This document shows, piece after piece, positions 35,162 to 43,072 of a DNA stretch of 64,000 bases (its first letter is position 1; the number at the start of each line of letters is the position of its first letter). Origin of the DNA: Rivihabitans pingtungensis (GTDB lineage Bacteria; Pseudomonadota; Gammaproteobacteria; Burkholderiales; Aquaspirillaceae). Made by a program: the position numbers and the translations under genes. Under the pieces are notes generated by a model. The model worked only from the letters and a program-made list of their open reading frames with translations. It was not told the DNA's origin and searched no databases. The stretch covers positions 1-64,000 of the forward strand of contig NZ_QJKI01000016.1 in the NCBI RefSeq assembly GCF_003201855.1, given 5' to 3'.

Positions 35162-36529
35162 TTAGCCGGCCGACTCGGGCAGCGGCTCCGGCGAGGCCAA
35201 GGCCTCAGCCAACCACTGGGCAATATGCCGGGGCGCGCGGCCACAGCCTTCTTCGATCTGATGACGGCAGGAAAAGCCATTGGCCAGCACTGGCGCGTCG
35301 GGCGCGGCGCGCAGCGCCGGCAGCAAATCCAGCTCGGCCATGGCGCGCGAAATATCGGCGTGCTCGGCGTCCAGGCCAAAGCTGCCGGCCATGCCGCAAC
35401 AGCTGGCGTCGATAAATTCAAACTGGCAGCCCGGAATCAAACGCAGCACCTTACGCAGGGATTTCATCGCCCCCACGGCTTTCTGGTGGCAATGGCCATG
35501 CACCAGCATCGGCGGCTGCGTCCAGGGTTTGAGCTGCCAGCGCAACCGCTTGCGGTCGTGCTCGCGGGCGATGAATTCTTCAAACAGAAACACCTGGCGC
35601 GCCACCTGACGGGCGTCCTCGCCCAGGCCCAGCTTGAGGTGATCATCGCGCAAAGACAGGATGCACGACGGCTCCAGCCCGACAATCGGCGCGCCGCTGG
35701 CCAGCGCTGGCGCCAGCGCGGCGTGCAGCCGGCGGGCTTCTTCGCGCGCGGCATCCACCTGGCCCAAGGACAGATAGGTGCGGCCACAGCACAGCGGCCG
35801 CGCCGGCTCGGCGTCGTCGGCCAGCGGGCGCAGCACATGCACCTGATAGCCGGCGGCGTGCAGCACCGCCTGCGCCGCCATGGCGATGTGCGGCTGAAAC
35901 AGCCCGGCAAAGGTGTCCACCAACAAAAACACGCTGCGCTCGCCCAGGACCGGCGCAATCGCTGGCGGCAAATACGGCCGCGCCGCAGGCTGCGGCAGCT
36001 GGCGCGAGGCGGCCACCCCCAGCCAGCGCTCGCCCAGCTGCGCCAGCAGCGGGCTGCGGTTGCGCCAGCCAATCAGTGCGCCCAGCCACGGCCGCCGATG
36101 CAAGAGGCGGGGCAGGCCGGCAAACAGCTGGTCGCGGCGGCTGACGCCCAGGGCGGCGTTGCGCTGCGCCTGCCATTCGATTTTGATCGCCGCCATGTCC
36201 ACCTGATTGGCGCATTCGCGCTTGCAGCCCTTGCAACCCACGCACAGCTCCATGGCCTCGGCCAGCCGCGCGTCGGCAAACGGCGCGGCGCCCAGCTCGC
36301 CATTCAGCGCCGCCTTCAGCGCCAGCACCCGCGCCCCCGGCGAGTGGGCGATCTCGCCGCTGACGCGAAAGCTGGGGCACATCACCCCCTTGGGCGTGCG
36401 CTGGCACAGCCGGTCGCCAATGCACACCGCCACGGCGCGGGCAAAATCGCCGCCAGTGGCGGGGATGCCGGCGTAGGCGTCGCCCTGGCCGGCGGTTTCG
36501 TAGCTGGACCAATCCAGATGGTGTTTCAT
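35162..36529 (-). CDS. Fe-S oxidoreductase, C-terminal half type (GlpC/CCG domain)
   Basis: The 455-aa protein has two 4Fe-4S motifs (CIGDRLCQRTPKGVMCPSFR at about residues 36-55; CVGCKGCKRECANQVDM at about 95-111) and C-terminal CCG-type motifs (PLCCGRTYLS, HGHCHQKAVGAM, DASCCGMAGSFG). This matches the iron-sulfur half of large FAD-linked D-lactate or 2-hydroxyacid dehydrogenases. The N-terminal FAD-binding domain found in the fused form is missing; no separate FAD gene follows in the operon. Start ATG 36529. Confidence 0.85.
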   Translation of the reverse strand: MKHHLDWSSYETAGQGDAYAGIPATGGDFARAVAVCIGDRLCQRTPKGVMCPSFRVSGEIAHSPGARVLALKAALNGELGAAPFADARLAEAMELCVGCKGCKRECANQVDMAAIKIEWQAQRNAALGVSRRDQLFAGLPRLLHRRPWLGALIGWRNRSPLLAQLGERWLGVAASRQLPQPAARPYLPPAIAPVLGERSVFLLVDTFAGLFQPHIAMAAQAVLHAAGYQVHVLRPLADDAEPARPLCCGRTYLSLGQVDAAREEARRLHAALAPALASGAPIVGLEPSCILSLRDDHLKLGLGEDARQVARQVFLFEEFIAREHDRKRLRWQLKPWTQPPMLVHGHCHQKAVGAMKSLRKVLRLIPGCQFEFIDASCCGMAGSFGLDAEHADISRAMAELDLLPALRAAPDAPVLANGFSCRHQIEEGCGRAPRHIAQWLAEALASPEPLPESAG

Positions 36530-36751
36530 CACGGCCTCTTGTTTACACAGCGTCGCGCTTTACCGTGTCTGCAAGCAAGGACAAGGCCATGAAAAATTCA
36601 TCACAAAATCAAAATATTGAGAATTTTTGTTCATCCGCCCCGCGCAACATTGTCCGACACGCGCCCAGCTTGGCGACGCGCCGCCAGATCGCCCTGCCCC
36701 AGGCTGCTGCACGGCGCTGCGCACGGCCCACCGTTTGCCGCGCCCACCCGA

Positions 36752-36875
36752 TGCACCAATAAAACACATGCATAAACAAGAATGGTGCACGCCCACGGCG
36801 CACCCTGCGGCTCCAGACGGCCAAGCCGCGCCAAAACAGCGCCCAGGATGGTGCATGGCGCGCAAAAGCCGTGCA
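36752..36875 (+). promoter_or_regulatory. NtrC-like upstream activator sites
   Basis: Several TGCAC or GTGCA half-sites cluster 45-165 bp before the sigma-54 promoter: TGCACCA at 36752-36758, TGGTGCA at 36783-36789, a 17-bp dyad TGCACGCCCACGGCGCA at 36786-36802 (10 of 14 consensus positions), and a weaker one ending at 36875. The NtrC consensus is TGCACCA-N3-TGGTGCA. Confidence 0.45.
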
Positions 36876-36915
36876 TTCACCCCGCCCAGCGCCATTTTGC
36901 CGGGGACGTGCGAGC

Positions 36916-36931
36916 TGGTTCACATCTTGCT
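36916..36931 (+). promoter_or_regulatory. Sigma-54 promoter of the ATP-grasp module
   Basis: TGGTTCACATCTTGCT carries the required GG (36917-36918) and GC (36929-36930) 10 nt apart plus the full TTGCT downstream block. Transcription should start near 36942, about 50 bp before the first gene. The rest of the 461-bp gap (36530-36750) shows only an AT-rich patch near 36590-36630 and no ORF worth calling. Confidence 0.65.
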
Positions 36932-36990
36932 AAATCAATAAGCACTCACCTTCCGTTCCCAAGATTCCAGCATAAACAAGGAGCCGATGA

Positions 36991-38415
36991 ATGCCCGTAC
37001 TCTTCGATGAAATGTTCACGGCCGATCAGCAAGTGCGCGCGCACTACCAGCCGTTTCACGACTGGCTCAAGCAGCAGCCGGACAATTTCATGGCCAGCAA
37101 GCGCGAGGAAGCCGACCTGATCTTCCGCCGGGTGGGCATCACCTTTGCGGTGTACGGCGACGACGCCGGCACCGAGCGGCTGATTCCGTTTGACCAAATC
37201 CCGCGCATCATCCCCGCTCACGAGTGGAAAACCCTGCAAGCCGGGCTCAAGCAGCGCGTGCGCGCGCTGAATATGTTCATCCACGACGTCTACCACGAGC
37301 AGGCCATCATCAAGGCCGGCGTGGTGCCGCCGGAATATATTCTGGGCAATAGCCAGTACCGGCCGGAAATGCGCGGGCTGAACGTGCCCAACGATGTTTA
37401 CGCCCACGTGGCCGGGGTGGACGTGGTGCGCGCCGGCAAAGCAGACGGCAGCGGCGACTACTATGTGCTGGAAGACAATCTGCGCGTGCCCTCCGGCGTC
37501 AGCTACATGCTGGAAAACCGCAAGATGATGATGCGCTTGTTCCCTGATCTGTTCGTCAATAACCGTATCGCCCCGATCGCCCACTACCCGGATGTGCTGC
37601 TGGATTCGCTGCGCGCGGTGGCCCCGGTGGGGGTGGACGACCCCACCGTGGTGGTGCTCACCCCTGGTATTTACAACTCGGCCTATTTCGAGCACGCCTT
37701 CCTCGCCCAGCAAATGGGCGTCGAGCTGGTCGAGGGCAAGGATTTGTTTGTTGACGACCACACCGTCTACATGAAAACCACTCAGGGCCCGCGCCGGGTG
37801 GATGTGATTTACCGCCGGCTGGACGATGATTTTCTCGACCCGCTGGCCTTCCGCCCGGATTCGGCGCTGGGCGTGCCGGGGCTGATGTCGGTGTACCGCG
37901 AAGGCCGGGTGACGCTGACCAACGCCATCGGCACCGGCGTGGCCGACGACAAGGCCATCTACACCTTTGTGCCGGACATGGTGCGCTTCTACCTGAGCGA
38001 AGAACCGATTCTGAATAATGTGCCCACCTGGCAGTGCCGCAAACCGGAAGACCTGTCTTATGTGCTGGCCAATCTGCCCGACTTGGTGGTCAAGGAAGTC
38101 CACGGCGCGGGCGGCTACGGCATGCTGGTGGGCCCGGCCGCCACGCAGGCCGAAATCGAGCACTTCCGCCAACTGCTGAAAGCCTCGCCGGGCAATTACA
38201 TCGCCCAGCCGACGCTGGCGCTGTCGGCCTGCCCGACCTTTGTCGAATCCGGCATTGCCCCGCGCCATATCGACCTGCGCCCGTTTGTGCTGTCTGGCAA
38301 GGGCATCTCGGTGGTGCCGGGCGGGCTGACCCGCGTGGCGCTGAAAGAAGGCTCGCTGGTGGTGAATTCCTCACAAGGCGGCGGCACCAAGGACACCTGG
38401 GTGCTGGAGGGCTAA
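36991..38415 (+). CDS. Circularly permuted ATP-grasp type 2 protein
   Basis: The 474-aa protein belongs to the DUF404/DUF407 (CP_ATPgrasp_2) family. Diagnostic blocks: YYVLEDNLRVPSGVSYMLEN, VVVLTPGIYNSAYFEHAFLA, VDVIYRRLDDDFLDPLAFRP, VKEVHGAGGYGML and the C-terminus SSQGGGTKDTWVL. These are predicted amidoligases that join amino or carboxyl groups with ATP. An AAGGAG ribosome site precedes the ATG. It heads the first of two modules, behind a sigma-54 promoter. Confidence 0.93.
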   Translation: MPVLFDEMFTADQQVRAHYQPFHDWLKQQPDNFMASKREEADLIFRRVGITFAVYGDDAGTERLIPFDQIPRIIPAHEWKTLQAGLKQRVRALNMFIHDVYHEQAIIKAGVVPPEYILGNSQYRPEMRGLNVPNDVYAHVAGVDVVRAGKADGSGDYYVLEDNLRVPSGVSYMLENRKMMMRLFPDLFVNNRIAPIAHYPDVLLDSLRAVAPVGVDDPTVVVLTPGIYNSAYFEHAFLAQQMGVELVEGKDLFVDDHTVYMKTTQGPRRVDVIYRRLDDDFLDPLAFRPDSALGVPGLMSVYREGRVTLTNAIGTGVADDKAIYTFVPDMVRFYLSEEPILNNVPTWQCRKPEDLSYVLANLPDLVVKEVHGAGGYGMLVGPAATQAEIEHFRQLLKASPGNYIAQPTLALSACPTFVESGIAPRHIDLRPFVLSGKGISVVPGGLTRVALKEGSLVVNSSQGGGTKDTWVLEG

Positions 38416-38470
38416 GCCCCGCGCCGCGTGTTTCATCACACTGAATTGATCACCCCGCCGCCCTGATAAG

Positions 38471-38545
38471 GCGCGGCGAACAAAACCCAGCGCAGCGCGC
38501 GGCAAGGGCCGCGCCACCCGCCAGGACGGTTTTGTTCGACGCGCG
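38471..38545 (-). repeat. Fold-back repeat, copy E (short, inverted)
   Basis: The ends GCGCGGCGAACAAAACC and GGTTTTGTTCGACGCGC pair with one mismatch; on the minus strand the interior keeps CCTGGCG and CCTTGCCG but is about 35 bp shorter than other copies. It lies inside the ATP-grasp operon, between the first two genes. Confidence 0.7.
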
Positions 38546-38580
38546 AAACAGGGGCGGCGACCCCCAAGGGAAAACACACC

Positions 38581-39543
38581 ATGTTGAGCAGCACTGCTGA
38601 CCACCTGTTCTGGATGGCCCGTTACGTGGAGCGGGCCGAAAACACCGCGCGGATGCTGGACGCCAATCTGCAAAGCTCGCTGCTGCCGCAAGCCGGCTCG
38701 ACGCCGGGCGAAGTCTGGCACACCATGCTGAGCCTGTCTGAGCTGAAAGACGCCTACCTGGCCCGCCATGACCAGGTCAGCTCCGACCGCATGCTGGATT
38801 TTATGGTCAGCGACACCAGTAATCTGTCCAGCATTTATTGCAGTTTTCGCGCCGCCCGCGAAAACGCCCGCGCCGTGCGCGGCGCACTGACCACCGAGCT
38901 GTGGGAAACCTTTAACACCACCTGGCTGGAAATGAACCAGCAGCTGAAAAACGGCGTGCACCAAAAAACCCCCGGCGAGTTTTTTGAGTGGGTGAAGTTT
39001 CGCTCGCACCTGTCGCGCGGCGTGCTGATTGGCACCATGCTCAACGACGAGGCGTTCCACTTTGCCCGGCTGGGCACTTTTCTGGAGCGCGCCGACAACA
39101 CCGCGCGCATTCTGGACGTCAACTTCCGCCGCCAGGCCGAGCAGGACGCGCTGCAAGTGGACGGCGACGAGCAAAACGACAGCCTGCAACGCGATTACTA
39201 TCACTGGGCTTCGCTGCTGCGTTCGCTGTCGGCGTTTGAGAACTACCGCAAGGTGTACCGCCACGCCATCACCCCGGCGCGGGTGGCGGAATTGCTGATT
39301 TTGCGCGGCGACATGCCGCGCTCGCTGCTGGCCTGCCTGGCCGAAGTGGAGCGCAACCTCAAGGCGGTGGCCAATAAGCAATCCGGCGAAACCGAGCGCC
39401 GCGCCGGCATGATGCACGCCGAGCTGCGCTACGGCCGCATCGACGACATCCTGCACACCGGCATGCATGCTTACCTGACAGATTTTCTGGAGCGCATCAA
39501 CGACCTGGGCGCGCGCATCAGCCAGGATTTTCTGGTGGGCTGA
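38581..39543 (+). CDS. Alpha-E domain protein
   Basis: The 320-aa all-helical protein shows the alpha-E (DUF403) signatures: TADHLFWMARYVERAENTAR at the start, LGTFLERADNTARILDVNF in the middle, LLILRGDMPRSLLACL and MHAYLTDFLERINDLGARIS at the end. Its function is unknown, but it always accompanies permuted ATP-grasp and transglutaminase genes. Confidence 0.93.
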   Translation: MLSSTADHLFWMARYVERAENTARMLDANLQSSLLPQAGSTPGEVWHTMLSLSELKDAYLARHDQVSSDRMLDFMVSDTSNLSSIYCSFRAARENARAVRGALTTELWETFNTTWLEMNQQLKNGVHQKTPGEFFEWVKFRSHLSRGVLIGTMLNDEAFHFARLGTFLERADNTARILDVNFRRQAEQDALQVDGDEQNDSLQRDYYHWASLLRSLSAFENYRKVYRHAITPARVAELLILRGDMPRSLLACLAEVERNLKAVANKQSGETERRAGMMHAELRYGRIDDILHTGMHAYLTDFLERINDLGARISQDFLVG

Positions 39544-39620
39544 ACGCCCGCGCCGCCACACCCTGAGTGACCATCCCGTCCCCCGCCGCCGGCGGGGGCG
39601 CTAGCCCTGCGGAGAGCCCC

Positions 39621-42600
39621 ATGTCCATTCACGTCGCCCTGCGTCACGTGACCCACTATCGCTATGACCGGCTGGTCAATCTGTCGCCGCATGTGGTGCG
39701 CCTGCGGCCCGCGCCGCACTGCCGCACGCCGATTTTGTCCTATTCGCTGAACATCGAACCGGCCGGCCACTTCATCAACTGGCAGCAAGACCCGTTCTCC
39801 AATTATCTGGCCCGGCTGGTGTTCCCGGAAAAAACCAGCGAATTCAAGATCACCGTCGATCTGGTGGCCGAGATGTCGGTGTTCAACCCCTTTGATTTTT
39901 TTCTGGAGCCCAGCGCCGAGCAGTTTCCGTTTGCCTACTCGCCCGAGCTTAGCCACGAGCTGCAACCCTATCTGGCCAAGGGCGAGCTGACCCCGGCGCT
40001 GAAAGCCTTTATCGACGGGCTGGACCTCACCCCGGTGGGCACGGTGAACTTTCTGGTGGCGCTCAACCAGAAAATCCACCACGCCATCCGCTACCTGATC
40101 CGCCTGGAGCCGGGCGTGCAAACCCCGGAAGAAACCCTCACCCTGGCCAGCGGCTCCTGCCGCGATTCTGGCTGGCTGCTGGCGCAGGTGCTGCGCCACC
40201 TGGGCCTGGCCACCCGCTTTGTGTCCGGCTATCTGATCCAGCTCAAGCCCGACGTCAAATCGCTGGACGGCCCCAGCGGCGCCGAAGCCGACTTCACCGA
40301 CCTGCACGCCTGGTGCGAGGTCTACCTGCCCGGCGCCGGCTGGATTGGCCTGGACCCGACCTCGGGTCTGTTTGCCGGCGAGGGCCATATTCCGCTGGCC
40401 TGCTCGCCCGAACCGGGCAGCGCCGCGCCAGTGAGCGGCGCGGTGGACAAGTGCGAAGTGGCGTTCGAGCACCAGATGGAAGTCAGCCGCGTGCTGGAAT
40501 CCCCGCGCGTCACCCTGCCGTATAGCGAGGCGCAATGGGCGGCCATCGACGCCCTGGGCCGCCAGGTGGACGCCGACCTGGTGGCGCACGATGTGCGGCT
40601 GACCATGGGCGGCGAGCCCACGTTTGTCGCCGACCACGACCGCGACGCCGAAGAATGGAACACCAGCGCGCAAGGCCCGACCAAGCGCGGCTACGCCACC
40701 GAGCTGGTGCAAAAGCTGTGCGCCCGCTACGGCGCTGGCGGCTTTTTGCACTTTGGCCAGGGCAAATGGTATCCGGGCGAGCAATTGCCGCGCTGGGCGC
40801 TGTCGGTGTACTGGCGCAAGGACGGCCAGCCGTGCTGGCGCAACCCGGCCTTGTTTGCCGACGAACGCCTGCCCTCGCACTACACCCCGGAAGACGCCAG
40901 CCGCTTTATCGACACGCTGACCCGCGTGCTGGGCCTGGACACCGATTGCATCCTGCCCGGCTACGAAGACGTGTGGTATTACCTGTGGCGCGAGCGCCAG
41001 TTGCCGGTGAACGTTGATCCCTTCGACTCGCGGCTGGACGACGAACTCGAGCGCGAGCGCCTGCGCCGGGTGTTCAAGCACGGCCTGGACAACGCCGTGG
41101 GCTACACCCTGCCGATTGCCCGCGATGGCGCGCGCTGGCGCACTGGCCGCTGGTTCCTGCGCGACGAGCGGCTGTACCTGCTGCCCGGCGACTCGCCGAT
41201 GGGCTTTCGCCTGCCGATGGATTCGCTGCCGTGGGTGGACAAGGCCGACTACCCGTATCTGATCGAAACCGACCCGTTCGCCGAGCGCCACGCGCTGCCT
41301 GGCGCCGCCGAGCTGCGCGGGCAGTTTCCGTTTGCCCTGCACGGCGCCAGCGGCGCCGCCGCCCACGGCCAGGGCGTGGCGGCCAGCAGCGCCGGCCATC
41401 TGGGCGACGCGCCGCAGGGCAGCGCCGCCTACAACACCAGCGAAGCGCCCGCGCGCTTTGCCTCCGCCCACGAGGTGGTGCGCACCGCGCTGTGCGTGGA
41501 AGCGCGGCTGGGCGTGCTGTATGTGTTCATGCCGCCGCTGGCCCAGGTGGAAGATTACCTGGCGCTGCTGGCGGCGGTGGAAACCACCGCCGAATCGCTG
41601 AAGGTCAAACTGGTGCTGGAAGGCTACCCGCCGCCGCGCGACCCACGGCTGACCTTGCTGCAAGTCACCCCCGACCCCGGCGTGATCGAGGTCAACATCC
41701 ACCCGGCCAGCCACTGGGAAGAACTGGTCGAGCGCACCGAATATTTGTATCAGGCCGCGCACGAAACCCGGCTGTCCACCGAGAAATTCATGCTCGACGG
41801 CCGCCACACCGGCACCGGCGGCGGCAACCACTTTGTGCTGGGCGGCGCCACCCCGGCCGACAGCCCCTTCCTGCGCCGCCCGGATGTGCTGGCCAGCCTG
41901 ATTGCCTACTGGCACAACCACCCCTCGCTGAGCTATCTGTTCTCTGGCCTGTTTATCGGCCCGACCAGCCAGGCGCCGCGACTGGACGAGGCGCGCAATG
42001 ATCAGGTGTACGAGATGGACATCGCCTTGCAGGAAATCCGCAAGGCGGTGGCTCGCCAGGGCGCCGACGTGCCGCCGTGGCTGATTGACCGCATCTTGCG
42101 CAATCTGCTGGTGGACGTCACCGGCAACACCCACCGCGCCGAATTCTGCATCGACAAGCTGTATTCGCCGGATTCCACCACTGGCCGGCTGGGCCTGCTG
42201 GAGCTGCGCGCCTTTGAAATGCCGCCGCACGCGCGCATGAGCCTGGCGCAACAGCTGCTGATCCGCGCGCTGGTGGCGCGCTTCTGGCGCACGCCGTATC
42301 AAGCCGGGCTGACCCGCTGGGGCACCGGCCTGCACGACCGCTTTATGTTGTCCACCTTTGTGCAGATGGACTTCGAAGACGTGCTGGACGAGCTGAATCA
42401 AGCCGGCTACGCCTTTGAGCTGGCCTGGTTTGCCCCGCACTTTGCCTTCCGCTTCCCGCGCATGGGCGAACTGAATGTGCGCGGCATCCATCTGGAGCTG
42501 CGCCACGCGCTGGAGCCCTGGCATGTGATGGGCGAGGAAGGCATGGCCGGCACCACGGTGCGCTATGTGGATTCGTCGCTGGAGCGCGTCGAGGTCAAGG

Positions 42601-42998
42601 TCAGCGGGCTGAATGACAACCGCTATGTCATCACCGTCAACGGCCAGCCGCTGCCGCTGCAACCCACCGGCCGGGTGGGCGAATACGTGGCCGGCGTGCG
42701 CTACCGGGCGTGGAACCCACCCTCGGCGCTGCACCCGACCGTCGGCGTACACGCGCCGCTGGTGTTTGACGTGATCGACACCTGGAGCGAACGCTCGCTG
42801 GGCGGCTGCCAATACCATGTCGCCCATCCGGGCGGGCGCAACTACGCCAGCTTCCCGGTGAACGCCTACGAGGCGGAAAGCCGCCGCCTGGCGCGCTTTT
42901 TCACCACTGGCCACACCGCCGGCTCGGTGACGGTCAGCGCGCGCGCGCCCAGCCGCGAGCATCCCTTCACCCTCGATTTACGCCGCCAGCCGGGGTAG
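39621..42998 (+). CDS. Transglutaminase-like protein with DUF2126 region
   Basis: The 1125-aa protein starts with a bacterial transglutaminase N-domain (ALRHVTHYRYDRLVNLSPHV). A transglutaminase core follows with Cys180 (SGSCRDSGWLLAQVLRHLG), the His in DLHAWCEVYLPG and the Asp in WIGLDPTSG. The remaining about 800 residues are DUF2126 (LTMGGEPTFV, RFWRTPYQAGLTRWGT, GIHLELRHALEPWHVMGEEG). Likely acts as peptide cleaving or cross-linking partner of the ATP-grasp ligase. The ATG at 39621 has a GGAG ribosome site; 39567 is too early. Confidence 0.92.
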   Translation: MSIHVALRHVTHYRYDRLVNLSPHVVRLRPAPHCRTPILSYSLNIEPAGHFINWQQDPFSNYLARLVFPEKTSEFKITVDLVAEMSVFNPFDFFLEPSAEQFPFAYSPELSHELQPYLAKGELTPALKAFIDGLDLTPVGTVNFLVALNQKIHHAIRYLIRLEPGVQTPEETLTLASGSCRDSGWLLAQVLRHLGLATRFVSGYLIQLKPDVKSLDGPSGAEADFTDLHAWCEVYLPGAGWIGLDPTSGLFAGEGHIPLACSPEPGSAAPVSGAVDKCEVAFEHQMEVSRVLESPRVTLPYSEAQWAAIDALGRQVDADLVAHDVRLTMGGEPTFVADHDRDAEEWNTSAQGPTKRGYATELVQKLCARYGAGGFLHFGQGKWYPGEQLPRWALSVYWRKDGQPCWRNPALFADERLPSHYTPEDASRFIDTLTRVLGLDTDCILPGYEDVWYYLWRERQLPVNVDPFDSRLDDELERERLRRVFKHGLDNAVGYTLPIARDGARWRTGRWFLRDERLYLLPGDSPMGFRLPMDSLPWVDKADYPYLIETDPFAERHALPGAAELRGQFPFALHGASGAAAHGQGVAASSAGHLGDAPQGSAAYNTSEAPARFASAHEVVRTALCVEARLGVLYVFMPPLAQVEDYLALLAAVETTAESLKVKLVLEGYPPPRDPRLTLLQVTPDPGVIEVNIHPASHWEELVERTEYLYQAAHETRLSTEKFMLDGRHTGTGGGNHFVLGGATPADSPFLRRPDVLASLIAYWHNHPSLSYLFSGLFIGPTSQAPRLDEARNDQVYEMDIALQEIRKAVARQGADVPPWLIDRILRNLLVDVTGNTHRAEFCIDKLYSPDSTTGRLGLLELRAFEMPPHARMSLAQQLLIRALVARFWRTPYQAGLTRWGTGLHDRFMLSTFVQMDFEDVLDELNQAGYAFELAWFAPHFAFRFPRMGELNVRGIHLELRHALEPWHVMGEEGMAGTTVRYVDSSLERVEVKVSGLNDNRYVITVNGQPLPLQPTGRVGEYVAGVRYRAWNPPSALHPTVGVHAPLVFDVIDTWSERSLGGCQYHVAHPGGRNYASFPVNAYEAESRRLARFFTTGHTAGSVTVSARAPSREHPFTLDLRRQPG

Positions 42999-43028
42999 AC
43001 TTTCGCCCTGACCTATCCTGACCGAACC

Positions 43029-43057
43029 ACGCCCGGCTGACCGCCGGGCGTTTTTTC
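43029..43057 (+). terminator. Intrinsic terminator between the two modules
   Basis: ACGCCCGGC (43029-43037) pairs with GCCGGGCGT (43043-43051), followed by six T. It ends only 16 bp before the start codon of the second module. Confidence 0.9.
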
Positions 43058-43072
43058 CCTAGACAATATGGC

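Noticed and set aside
36591..36945. Several 60-110 aa frames in the gap before the ATP-grasp gene
   Set aside because: They overlap each other in all frames, lack ribosome sites and cover the predicted sigma-54 control region.
39471..42962. 1163-aa open frame on the minus strand
   Set aside because: It mirrors the transglutaminase/DUF2126 gene. Long antisense frames are common in GC-rich DNA, the translation is Arg/Gln/His-rich without domains, and the plus strand is clearly coding.
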